NCBI GenBank assembly: GCA_964406005.1 | Contig: CAYOPZ010000021.1 | Location: 1 to 48,472, forward strand | Direction of reading: 5' to 3' | Length of the DNA stretch: 48,472 bases | Source of the DNA: CAYOPZ01 sp964406005 | Lineage (GTDB): Bacteria > Bacteroidota > Bacteroidia > Bacteroidales > SM23-62 | Position numbers and translations under genes: made by a program | Shown: one piece after another, positions 17,477 through 26,428 of the stretch | Numbering within the stretch: position 1 is the stretch's first letter | Layout of the letters: every line of letters begins with the position of its first letter | The notes under the pieces: generated by a model | The model's input: the letters and a program-made list of their open reading frames with translations, nothing else | Told to the model about the DNA's origin: nothing | Databases searched by the model: none

Positions 17477-18745
17477 CTAAAGGTCAAATCCGATATCCCT
17501 CCGGCAATATTTGCCATCGAAACGGATTTTATCCGCCGATTTGTAGGATCTGGAAAGTGCCCCGGTAATACTATCCCCGTAAGATGTGACAGAGAGTACA
17601 CGGCCGCCGCTTGTCACCACCTCCCCCTGGGATGATTTTGTTCCGGCATGAAAAACAAGCGAACCGGTAACATCCCCGAGCCCGGTAACTACCTTACCTT
17701 TCTCATAAGGCCCGGGGTATCCCCCGGAAACGAGCATAACCGTACAAACTGTCCTCGGATCTACGGCTATGCTTTTCCCCCCGAGTTTTTTCCGGGCCAC
17801 CGCATCAAAAAGTTCGAGCAGGTCGCTTTTAACCCTGGGTAGAACCACTTCCGCTTCGGGGTCGCCCATTCTTACGTTATATTCAACCACATAGGGATTC
17901 CCGAACACATTCATCAATCCCATATACAGGAATCCCCTGTAATCGATCTTTTCTTTACGAAGCCCGGCAACAGTAGGCTTAACGATATTCTCCTCGACCC
18001 TTTTAAGGAAAACAGGATCTGCGAACGGCACCGGAGATACCGCACCCATACCGCCGGTATTCAACCCGGTATTGCCCTCACCTATCCTTTTGTAATCCTT
18101 GGCTTCCGGAAAAATCAGGTAGGACATACCATCCGTAAGTATAAAAACCGAAACCTCTATACCCGGCAAAAACTCCTCGATCACCACGGTTTTGCTTGCT
18201 TCCCCGAATTTCCCTTCCAGCATGGATTTCAGTTCCTGTTCCGCTTCCTGCAGGTCTTCAAGGATGACCACACCTTTCCCGGCCGCAAGTCCGTCCGCCT
18301 TAAGTACATAGGGAGGTTCCAGGCTTTTCAGGAAATCCACACCATCCCGGTATGTGTCAGGGCTTATGCTTCTGTACCTTGCAGTAGGTATATTGTGCCG
18401 GTGCATAAAATCATTGGCAAATTTCTTACTTCCCTCGAGTGCAGCGCCGGCTTTCGAAGGCCCGATCAGGGGGATTCCCTTCAGTTTCGGCCGGCTCATA
18501 AAATAATCATATATCCCGGCCACAAGGGGAGCTTCAGGTCCTGCCACTACCATTTCGATCCTGTTCCCGATGACCTGCTGTTCAATCGCCTCAAAATCGA
18601 CCGGAGACATGTCAATATTGGTCCCCAGCCGGTCCGTACCGGCATTCCCCGGTGCGATGAACAATTCAGACAGTAAAGGACTCTGGGAGAGCTTCCACGC
18701 AATTGTATGCTCCCTGCCCCCTCCGCCAAGTATAAGTACTCTCAT
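17477..18745 (-). CDS. purD: Phosphoribosylamine-glycine ligase
   Basis: GAR synthetase, the second step of purine synthesis: it joins phosphoribosylamine and glycine using ATP. At 422 residues it has normal length. The start MRVLILGGGGREHTIAWKL, the nucleotide-binding KADGLAAGKGV, the GGMGAVSP loop and the metal site in EYNVRMGDPEAEVVLPR are all present. It is cytoplasmic. It lies within a unit of surface protein genes (15 bases after porP-like, 18 before DUF6427), an odd mixture that may reflect simple read-through. Confidence 0.95.
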   Translation of the reverse strand: MRVLILGGGGREHTIAWKLSQSPLLSELFIAPGNAGTDRLGTNIDMSPVDFEAIEQQVIGNRIEMVVAGPEAPLVAGIYDYFMSRPKLKGIPLIGPSKAGAALEGSKKFANDFMHRHNIPTARYRSISPDTYRDGVDFLKSLEPPYVLKADGLAAGKGVVILEDLQEAEQELKSMLEGKFGEASKTVVIEEFLPGIEVSVFILTDGMSYLIFPEAKDYKRIGEGNTGLNTGGMGAVSPVPFADPVFLKRVEENIVKPTVAGLRKEKIDYRGFLYMGLMNVFGNPYVVEYNVRMGDPEAEVVLPRVKSDLLELFDAVARKKLGGKSIAVDPRTVCTVMLVSGGYPGPYEKGKVVTGLGDVTGSLVFHAGTKSSQGEVVTSGGRVLSVTSYGDSITGALSRSYKSADKIRFDGKYCRRDIGFDL

Positions 18746-18760
18746 AGGATATTCTGCCAG

Positions 18761-19669
18761 CTAATCTGTTGCGGTTGCCGAAAGGAAATTCTGCAGGCGC
18801 AGCATCAACAATATCTCGTGTGATCCGTAGCTTTGTTTCCCGATGGCAGTAAGATTAATATCGTAGGAATAGCCTACGGACACCATATCGGACCGATATC
18901 CGAGAAGGATGGCCAGCGCGGATGTCGGCCTGAAGCTCAACCCTCCCCAGAACGTATCCTGGTACCGGGCGAGTACATTGATATCGGCCTGCAGGACTCC
19001 GGCTTCGATCAGCTTCATCAGAAGTGAGGGTTCGATACTGAAATCTGAGTTCACATCAATATTATATCCTCCCAGCAGGTAATAGTGCCTGACCTGGCGT
19101 TGTTCGTATGCGCTGTTTTTCAGCAGGTCGATTTTCCTTGAAAACAGCTGGCTTACCGACAGGCCGACATAATAACGGTCCGTGTAGTAGTAAGTCCCGA
19201 ACGATGCGTCGGGAACAACCATCCTGTCCGAACCTGTGGTTACGGCTTCATCTCCTTCTTCTTCCAGGTTCAGGTTTGCCCGGTCTATCCTGTACTGGTA
19301 GATCGTACCCGAAAGACCGAAGGCAAGCCTGTCTCCATTTCCGTTCAGCGGGACATGGTATGCATAGGTCCCCGTAAACCCGGTCCTTGCAAGAGGTCCC
19401 GAGCTCATATTGAATATCTGGGCGCCTACCCCCATATTACTGGCAACGGTCATATGTCCCGTAAGAAACTGCATGGAAGGTGCACCCTCAAAGCCGGCCC
19501 ATAATTTCTTATACATGGCTGCGATCTGTAAATCGGCCTTATCCCCGGCCACTGCCGGGTTGATGAAATATTTATTCAGCAGGTACTGGCTTGAAACAGG
19601 CTGCTGCTGTCCGAAGGCATTCCCGGCAAGGAACAGGGCAAGTAGAATGGGTATGATCGCTTTTCTCAT
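18761..19669 (-). CDS. PorP/SprF family type IX secretion membrane protein
   Basis: A 302-residue outer-membrane beta-barrel of the PorP/SprF family. The signal peptide is MRKAIIPILLALFLAGNAFG, and the diagnostic start follows (QQPVSSQYLLNKYFINPAVAGDKADLQIAAMYKKLWAGFEGAP). Such proteins anchor or help export a large type IX cargo encoded next to them; here the cargo gene ends only 6 bases upstream. The barrel strands end with a terminal aromatic-rich segment (EILLMLRLQNFL). The pairing strongly suggests it serves the adhesin at 19676-23716. Confidence 0.9.
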   Translation of the reverse strand: MRKAIIPILLALFLAGNAFGQQQPVSSQYLLNKYFINPAVAGDKADLQIAAMYKKLWAGFEGAPSMQFLTGHMTVASNMGVGAQIFNMSSGPLARTGFTGTYAYHVPLNGNGDRLAFGLSGTIYQYRIDRANLNLEEEGDEAVTTGSDRMVVPDASFGTYYYTDRYYVGLSVSQLFSRKIDLLKNSAYEQRQVRHYYLLGGYNIDVNSDFSIEPSLLMKLIEAGVLQADINVLARYQDTFWGGLSFRPTSALAILLGYRSDMVSVGYSYDINLTAIGKQSYGSHEILLMLRLQNFLSATATD

Positions 19670-19675
19670 AATGTG

Positions 19676-22600
19676 CTATTTTATAATATTAACCGTACCT
19701 GTCAGCACTTCGCTTCCGTCTCCCGGATCTATTATGTAAAAATAGGTATCCGCCGGGAGTATTCGCCCGTTATAGGTACCGTCCCAGGGTTCCGCGTATC
19801 CGTCAGAACTGAAAACCAGGTTCCCCCAGGTGTTATAGATCCTTACGGTGCAGTCGGTGTACAGCCCTATATTCTTAATGTTCCAGACCTCGTTTACACC
19901 ATCCCCGTTGGGTGTGAATGCGTCGTAGATCTCCAGTTCGGTTTCCGCCTGGCCGACGAGCGCTCCCGTTGCATTCGTGCAGCCGTTATCATCCGTAACG
20001 ATCAGTGAATAGGTGCCGGCCGTCAGGTCTTCAAACCTTCCTGTCGTATCTGTGATGCTTTCCTCGACAAGCGTGTATGAAAGGGTTCCCGTTCCGCCCG
20101 AAGCCAGGATGTATATCTCCCCGTCTCCCATCCCCGGGATCTCATCCGTAACGGCCAGCGAATCTATCGAAATCGAATCGGGTTCTGTAATGGTAACGAC
20201 AGGTCCGTCTTCTTCGCAAGCATCATCGTCTTTTACTTTGGTATTGTATGTCCCTGCTTCAAGACCCGTAAATACGCTGTCTGCAGTGTAGTTGGTTCCG
20301 TTGTCGACGGAAAACTCGAAAGGTGAAACACCGCCGCTGGCTGTCAGAACGATCTTCCCGTCTGTATCTCCGTTACAGCTTAGTGATATGACCGAAGCGG
20401 TATCCACAAGGTCAACAACAATGGGTTCGGGTCCTGAAATTGTAATTGTAGAATCCACCGTACAGCTCACATCATCCGATACCATTACGGTATAATCTCC
20501 GGGATCAAGATCCGTCCTCACCTGCGCCGTGGAAAAATCGTCCCATAGATATGTAAAGGGAGGTGTTCCCCCGGCAGGCAGCACACCGATGGCCCCTTTT
20601 GTATTACAGGTAGCATCCTGCTTGTTGATAGTAAGGGTTATTGTGTCCGGTGCATTCACCAGTACGCTGGAGGAATCAATACAGCCTTTTGAATCGGTAA
20701 CCTGTACAGTATGTATTCCAGGGCAAAGTCCAATAGCTGTCGAAGTAGTCTGACCATCGCCCCACAAATATGACAGGGTTCCCGTACCCCCCGATGCATT
20801 GGCCGAGGCATCCCCGTTGCATCGATAGAAACAATCCGCATCATTCGAAGCAGGAGTGATGGAGATCGCCGGAGGATCGGCCAGTGTTACCACCACTGTC
20901 GTATCACAGCCGCTGTCATCCGTAATAAGACAGGAATGCGCGCCTGCAGCCAGGAAATCTGCTTTTTTTGTGGTCTGGCCGTTCGACCATAAATACGCAT
21001 AAGGGGATGTGGCACCTGTTACCGTAATATCAATTTCCCCGTCGTTATCCCCGGGGCAGCTTGGTATTGTCGGGGTTATAATCACATTGTAGGGAGAAGG
21101 TTCACCCACCGATGTATTGTTTATTTTCTGACAGCCGTTCGCATCGGTGACTGTTACCGTATAGGAGCCAGGACATAAACCTGAAATATCCTTGTCGGTC
21201 GAAGCATATCCGTCCGGCCCCGACCATGAATAGGAATAGGGCGGTGTGCCTCCCGATACGGTAACTTCTATTCTCCCGTTGCAATCCCCGTAACAAACAG
21301 CATCATATGCCGTGAGTTGTACCGACAAGGCTGCAGGCTGAGTCACTGTGGCGCTGTCAATCTCAGAAACCATGCTTGCATCCGTAACTGTAATATAGTA
21401 TTTTCCTGCGGTCAGATTCACTGCAAACGAGTCAGTTACGGAAGAATTGGGACTCCATTGATACGTATAAGGGCGAACCCCTCCCGTGGCCGTCACAACG
21501 ATCTTCCCGTCGTTTCCGCCGTTGCATAAAACATGTAACACTGCCTCTGCATCCACGACCAGCACTCCCGGTTCGGGCACAGAAAACTGCTTCGAGGTAT
21601 CACATAAATTAGCGTCCGTTACTTCAACGATGTAGTTTCCCCCATCCAGGCCGGTAATATCCTCATCCGTTGAACTGAAGGAATCCGGCCCGGTCCACGA
21701 ATAACCGTACGGTGGTGTCCCTCCGCTGGCCGTTATGTCAATCGCACCGTCACCCGCACCGTTCGAGGAAACCGGGGTGACATCTCCATCGACCAGTAGG
21801 GCCGAGGGCTGGTTTACCGTAAATGTCGAATCGTTGTTTATACATGTATGTGCATCCGTTACCGTAACATGATAATCCCCTGCGAGCAGTCCCACCTGGT
21901 CCTCGTCGGTTGCCAAGCCGGAACCTGAAGGTGACCAGAGGTAGTTATAGGGCCCTGTGCCGCCTGTTACGGTAATATCGATCTCACCGTTCGCTTCCCC
22001 GTAACACTTTACATCCGTAATATTCCTGTCAATGGTAATGAGATCCGGTTCCGTTAGGGTGATGGTATCTTTTTCAACGTTTGCAGGTACGTCAGAATCA
22101 GTAAGGGTTACGATGTATTCTCCTGGTGCCAGGTCCTGTGCTATGGGTGTTGTATTCCCGGGATCATGCTCCCATGACCATGAATAAGGGGGCACACCGA
22201 ACTCTCCCCTGACCTCGATATAACCATCATCGTCTCCGTTACAAGTAGAACCGTCAATCTGTTCCCTTACAATGGTCAAAGGGTATTGATACTTGGCCAG
22301 GAATCCGTCATAGTCACCCGATTCGTTATTTACGAGAATGGTGTCGGGGTCTGTCCGGGAACCGAAAAATATGGTATCGGAGTCGAAATAACCTGCGATC
22401 AATGTGTTTCCTTCCGAATCGAATGCCACGCCCTTACCCACATCATCCCCGTCTCCGAGTACCTCACCCTGGTTGATAAAAATCCCCTCGTGGTCGTATT
22501 TCAGGAATCCGGTATTCGTGTTTCCCGTTCCGGATACATTTCCCGCAACCTGCACGAAATCGTCATCCAGGGCCAATCCGAAAGCGTCATCGTTCCCGGT

Positions 22601-23716
22601 TTCTCCCGTAAAATGTGACCACAGTAATCTCCCGTTCCGGTCGTACTTGGCAATATACAAATCCTGTGCATGGATCCCGGCCTTAACAGAAGACTGGTAG
22701 ACCGCCGTACTGTCAAAGGTAACGTCGCCTTCGTATTTCCCCGAAAGATAGATGCTTCCCCCGTCATCGGAAATCGCCGAGTTCACATGATCATTTCCGA
22801 TATCGCCTCCCCTACGGGACCACACATAATCCAAATTTTCATCCAGTTTGACGACCATGGCATCCGAAGCTCCTGTGGTCGTTCCTTCAAGCGAATCTGT
22901 GGCCGTAAATTTGATATAACCGAACAGATCCCCTGAGATATAATATCCCTCGTGTGTTGATACGACGATAGAATTGTTAACATTTTTAAAAGTCGTTCCA
23001 TCCTGGTCGCTGCCATAATTTTTTACATCATACAGCGTGATGTTGCTGAATCCTGTGGACATGTCGAACCTGGCAATAAAATTGTCCTTACCCCCAATAC
23101 CCGTAAGTGCAACCGTATCTCCGACCGATGACCCGTAAACCAGATGATCCTTGAATAAGCCGACTGCGATCAAATAGTCATTGTCCTTATCCAGTGCGAT
23201 GTCTTTTAATCTTTGTTGCTGCGAGCCCCAGAAAACCCTTTTTGCATCCTGTAATGTCCCATCGATGGAGTAATGCGCAAGAAATGAGTCGTAATGTGCG
23301 TCCGATGGAAGTGAGGTTGCGCTGTGGCTGAAAAAAAGGTCTGCCGCCTTGTAAGCACCCCCGACATACAGGTCGCTCCCATCAATAATAAGCCCTCCAA
23401 TATCAACATTCCCACTGGAACCAATGGAACGCGCCCACCTGAAATTCCCCACAGGGTCAAAACTGCAGATAAATATATCATAGCTACCCAGGTTGGTTAA
23501 GGTTTCGGTTCCCACCACCAAGTCCGCATCCCTGAATACGCCCATCAGATAGGTATTATCACTGGCATCAACCGCAATATCCATATGGAAAGACTCTGTA
23601 TTAATCCCTCCGATGGTATCGAACAGCGTGGCCCATTTCCAGTCCCCCTGTGTCTGGGTAAACGTGGAAAGTAAATGGGTAAAACCGAATACGATGGCCA
23701 ATAGGTACTTTTTCAT
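19676..23716 (-). CDS. Giant secreted protein with SprB-like repeats and gliding-type C-terminal domain
   Basis: A 1346-residue type IX secretion cargo. After a signal peptide (MKKYLLAIVFGFTHLLS) come about 440 residues of beta-propeller-like repeats (SBBP type: NTYLMGVFRDADL, IYLSGKYEGDVTF, NTLIAGYFDSDT). Ten SprB-like repeats of about 80-90 residues follow, each with the pattern C-x-G-x2-DG-x-I-x-V-x-A-x-GG-x3-P and closing with VTD-x-NGC. The C-terminus is a gliding-motility-associated domain (AFTPNGDGVNEVWNI, then WGNLVFSS, ending GTVNIIK), the type B export signal. The ATG at 23716 was chosen because the longer frame adds nine residues before the signal. Likely a surface adhesin or motility protein, paired with PorP/SprF. 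Confidence 0.88.
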   Translation of the reverse strand: MKKYLLAIVFGFTHLLSTFTQTQGDWKWATLFDTIGGINTESFHMDIAVDASDNTYLMGVFRDADLVVGTETLTNLGSYDIFICSFDPVGNFRWARSIGSSGNVDIGGLIIDGSDLYVGGAYKAADLFFSHSATSLPSDAHYDSFLAHYSIDGTLQDAKRVFWGSQQQRLKDIALDKDNDYLIAVGLFKDHLVYGSSVGDTVALTGIGGKDNFIARFDMSTGFSNITLYDVKNYGSDQDGTTFKNVNNSIVVSTHEGYYISGDLFGYIKFTATDSLEGTTTGASDAMVVKLDENLDYVWSRRGGDIGNDHVNSAISDDGGSIYLSGKYEGDVTFDSTAVYQSSVKAGIHAQDLYIAKYDRNGRLLWSHFTGETGNDDAFGLALDDDFVQVAGNVSGTGNTNTGFLKYDHEGIFINQGEVLGDGDDVGKGVAFDSEGNTLIAGYFDSDTIFFGSRTDPDTILVNNESGDYDGFLAKYQYPLTIVREQIDGSTCNGDDDGYIEVRGEFGVPPYSWSWEHDPGNTTPIAQDLAPGEYIVTLTDSDVPANVEKDTITLTEPDLITIDRNITDVKCYGEANGEIDITVTGGTGPYNYLWSPSGSGLATDEDQVGLLAGDYHVTVTDAHTCINNDSTFTVNQPSALLVDGDVTPVSSNGAGDGAIDITASGGTPPYGYSWTGPDSFSSTDEDITGLDGGNYIVEVTDANLCDTSKQFSVPEPGVLVVDAEAVLHVLCNGGNDGKIVVTATGGVRPYTYQWSPNSSVTDSFAVNLTAGKYYITVTDASMVSEIDSATVTQPAALSVQLTAYDAVCYGDCNGRIEVTVSGGTPPYSYSWSGPDGYASTDKDISGLCPGSYTVTVTDANGCQKINNTSVGEPSPYNVIITPTIPSCPGDNDGEIDITVTGATSPYAYLWSNGQTTKKADFLAAGAHSCLITDDSGCDTTVVVTLADPPAISITPASNDADCFYRCNGDASANASGGTGTLSYLWGDGQTTSTAIGLCPGIHTVQVTDSKGCIDSSSVLVNAPDTITLTINKQDATCNTKGAIGVLPAGGTPPFTYLWDDFSTAQVRTDLDPGDYTVMVSDDVSCTVDSTITISGPEPIVVDLVDTASVISLSCNGDTDGKIVLTASGGVSPFEFSVDNGTNYTADSVFTGLEAGTYNTKVKDDDACEEDGPVVTITEPDSISIDSLAVTDEIPGMGDGEIYILASGGTGTLSYTLVEESITDTTGRFEDLTAGTYSLIVTDDNGCTNATGALVGQAETELEIYDAFTPNGDGVNEVWNIKNIGLYTDCTVRIYNTWGNLVFSSDGYAEPWDGTYNGRILPADTYFYIIDPGDGSEVLTGTVNIIK

Positions 23717-23952
23717 GTATTTTAAGATTATTTCATCTTCCAAATAAAGGGAAAAGGTGTTTATTTTTCACCTATAAAACCGATAAATTTGAATCAATAT
23801 ATAGTCTTGCAGGATAATCAAGTCTTTTAGCGTCTATTTGACTTGCATTATGCACAGCTTAAATCAAAATTAAGAAAAATATTTAACTTCAATAACTTAG
23901 ACACCTGATACGGGCCCATGGTTGCAGTTGCCCAAAGCATAATATTACGATC

Positions 23953-24918
23953 ATTAAAACACAATCTTTAAAAAAAACACGGCTTATATCTGTATGGTTC
24001 AATCGCTGGCCGGAATATCTGCCCTATTTCCTAAAATCAGCCTCATTTCATGATTCCATTGATATTCTGCTTTTCTCTGATCAGGATCCACCTCAGGGAA
24101 TGCCTTCAAATATCTCATTTGCAAAAATATCATTATCAGGATTCCGGGAACTTGCCAGCGCCAGGCTCGGCTTTCAGATATCAATTGAAGATCCTTACAA
24201 GATCTGCGATTTCAAACCCGCTTTCGGATTGCTTTTTGAAGAACATCTAAGTGGCTATCAATACTGGGGATATTGTGATCTTGATATGGTCTTCGGAGAC
24301 ATAGCCGGATTTTTAAACAGGGTTATGTCCGAAAACCCGGATATTATCAGCAATTATTCCGGGTTCATGTCAGGTCCATTAAGCATTTACAGGAATACAC
24401 CGGAGATAAACAGACTTTTCCAGGATTGCCCTGACTACAGGAAAATATTCCAAAACACAAAGCATTATGCTTTTGATGAAAATATAAGGTCCAAATCTCC
24501 CCGGACAAGACGCATTTCACGAATTGTCCATTTCATGCCTTTTATTTTCTGGTGTTTCCGAAACAGAGTGAATTTCAAAGATCTGAAATACCATTTCCAG
24601 TGGTATATTAAATACATGTCTCTGAATCCTGAACACCCTGAAGATATGACGGAAGCGGTCCTTTCCGCTTCTTCAAACAGAAGGCTCAAGGCCTGTTTCT
24701 GTCCATTCCTGTTAACAGATCCTCTATTTATCAGGATAAAACAAAAATCCTGGGAAATTACCTGGCACAACGGGAAACTTTACGAGGGCAGAAGACACAA
24801 GGAAATCATGGCATTTCAATTCCAGGAGTCAAAAAAAACAGGGAAATTTGTAATCGAAAATCCGGATCCCGCAATGAATGTCTTCAGCATCACACCCGAT
24901 GGTATTAAAAATGGATGA
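23953..24918 (+). CDS. DUF6625 family putative glycosyltransferase, start codon unclear
   Basis: Similar to the next gene and to DUF6625 proteins of polysaccharide loci. Motifs: DPYKICDFKPAFGLLF, WGYCDLDMVFGDI (a DxD-like acidic centre) and the tail IMAFQF. The first ATG in frame is 24100, but homology to the neighbour continues upstream (ISVWFNRWPEYLPYFLKSASFHDSIDILLFSD parallels IPYFGSWPEWFPLFLRTC). The frame is open back to 23896 without any ATG, GTG or TTG; the ATT at 23953 is the likeliest start if the sequence is right. Otherwise a small indel near the A-run at 23970-23977 has removed the start. It overlaps the next gene by 8 bases. Confidence 0.65.
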   Translation: MKTQSLKKTRLISVWFNRWPEYLPYFLKSASFHDSIDILLFSDQDPPQGMPSNISFAKISLSGFRELASARLGFQISIEDPYKICDFKPAFGLLFEEHLSGYQYWGYCDLDMVFGDIAGFLNRVMSENPDIISNYSGFMSGPLSIYRNTPEINRLFQDCPDYRKIFQNTKHYAFDENIRSKSPRTRRISRIVHFMPFIFWCFRNRVNFKDLKYHFQWYIKYMSLNPEHPEDMTEAVLSASSNRRLKACFCPFLLTDPLFIRIKQKSWEITWHNGKLYEGRRHKEIMAFQFQESKKTGKFVIENPDPAMNVFSITPDGIKNG

Positions 24919-25921
24919 TCATCCTAAAATCGCTGTTCTTATTCCATATTTCGGTTCCTGGCCGGAATGGTTCCCCTTATTTCTCCGTACCTGCCGATAC
25001 AATACTGAAATCGACTGGATATTACCGAGCGACCTGAAAATAAAAGAAGAAAGGCCGCCAAATGTGAAACTGGTATATGTAAAGCTCGAAGAGCTTTCTC
25101 AAAGAATATCGAAAATGCTTGACCTGGAAATTCAGATCACACATCCCTATAAGCTTACGGATTTCAAACCCGCTTACGGGTATATTTTCTCGGACCTACT
25201 AAGTGAATATGAATTCTGGGGATACGGGGATATGGATCTTGTTTACGGGAAAATCGGCCAATTTCTTTCATCTTCTGTTTTTACCAGGTTTGATGTTATT
25301 TCTCCCAGCCGGGATTTTTTCCCGGGCCATTTCCTGATGCTCAGGAATACAGAAACGATCTGCAATTTATTCAGACGAGCAAGCAACTGGAAAAACATCT
25401 TAAGCGATGAATTATGTCATTCTTTCGATGAGAAATACAATGGTACAGGAATACGGCCTGATCCTGAAACAATCCGGATCGAAGTTTTCAGAAAGATCGA
25501 AGCTCATTTACTGGAATATAAAACAGAAAGGAATCAACTGCTCTCAGCGTTGAACCGAATAATTGGCTGTCAAAGGCGAAAGCTTAAGTATATCCGGTCT
25601 GACCTGAACGATTTTAACTCCATACTGAACCTGGCCGCAAAAAAAGGCGAGATAAAGGTATTCCAGAAACAACTGTATTGCGATGACGTTATTTATAAAA
25701 GAGACATGCTCAGGGGAAAGCTTTACTGGAATAAAGGCATACTTACACTGAGGGGAAAAGAAATCATGTATTATCACTTTCAGATATTGAAATACGGCTG
25801 GCCCTCATTCGATGAAAAAGCTGACGATTCTTTCGAATTAAATCTTGTATCTCCTGAAAAACCTTCTGATCTTCCTGATGATAATAAGCGTGATGGATCT
25901 CCTGGGAAAAGGACTGAATAA
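24911..25921 (+). CDS. DUF6625 family putative glycosyltransferase
   Basis: A 336-residue protein from ATG 24911, which overlaps the previous stop. The start IAVLIPYFGSWPEWFPLF, then TDFKPAYGYIFSD, WGYGDMDLVYGKIG and EIMYYHFQILKYGWPSF are the conserved segments of the family. The fold resembles GT-A enzymes with a DxD motif, so sugar transfer to a surface polysaccharide is inferred. It is a diverged duplicate of the gene just upstream. The last 84 bases overlap the 3' end of a convergent gene on the other strand. Confidence 0.78.
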   Translation: MDDHPKIAVLIPYFGSWPEWFPLFLRTCRYNTEIDWILPSDLKIKEERPPNVKLVYVKLEELSQRISKMLDLEIQITHPYKLTDFKPAYGYIFSDLLSEYEFWGYGDMDLVYGKIGQFLSSSVFTRFDVISPSRDFFPGHFLMLRNTETICNLFRRASNWKNILSDELCHSFDEKYNGTGIRPDPETIRIEVFRKIEAHLLEYKTERNQLLSALNRIIGCQRRKLKYIRSDLNDFNSILNLAAKKGEIKVFQKQLYCDDVIYKRDMLRGKLYWNKGILTLRGKEIMYYHFQILKYGWPSFDEKADDSFELNLVSPEKPSDLPDDNKRDGSPGKRTE

Positions 25922-26428
25922 CTGGGCATGGTAGTTGTTCAGATTTGAAAGTGTGGTTCCGTGCTTTTTCATCCTGTCAAGCACCGTGTAATAAATCGTT
26001 TCCAGAACGGGTGTTTCTGCCATTAATCCGTTTAATCTGTTGAAAAAGTTGTTGATCATGTCCCCGTGATTGATGTTCATACTATACACCCCGTCCCAGA
26101 GATGTACGACACGGTGTTTCTTCAGTATGCGTTCTTTCTCCTTATTCAATTCCACATCGAACATCAACAGGTTCGTTGCCCATAATTTTTCAAAATTAAT
26201 AATCTGTACGATCAGAAGTGCGTTCCTGCTGGCAACCTCATCCCCGTAGTCAACATATGTATCACAAATCGATATCAGCCATCTCGAGTCAAAGGTATTG
26301 CAAATCTGTTCTATGCTCCTTTCCACAATAGCGGTAAAGGATCTCCAGGAATTGCCGGAATCCCTGTTCCTTCTCAGGTTCACAATCAAGGATTTCACTT
26401 CCTGAAACAATTCCTCATCTGTCATCAC
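25838..26428 (-). CDS. Hypothetical protein at the end of a sulfotransferase/glycosyltransferase operon
   Basis: A 196-residue protein I do not recognise. It is mostly alpha-helical (DEELFQEVKSLIVNLRRNR, RNALLIVQIINFEKLWATNLLM), with a central VVHLWDGVYSMNINHGDM segment and a strongly basic tail (IIRKIRRFFRRYKI) that could lie on the membrane. Its start overlaps the sulfotransferase gene by 14 bases, and its end overlaps the convergent DUF6625 gene by 84 bases. The tight coupling suggests a part in the same polysaccharide pathway. The start may be either of the two first methionines. Confidence 0.65.
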   Translation of the reverse strand: MMTDEELFQEVKSLIVNLRRNRDSGNSWRSFTAIVERSIEQICNTFDSRWLISICDTYVDYGDEVASRNALLIVQIINFEKLWATNLLMFDVELNKEKERILKKHRVVHLWDGVYSMNINHGDMINNFFNRLNGLMAETPVLETIYYTVLDRMKKHGTTLSNLNNYHAQLFSPFPRRSITLIIIRKIRRFFRRYKI

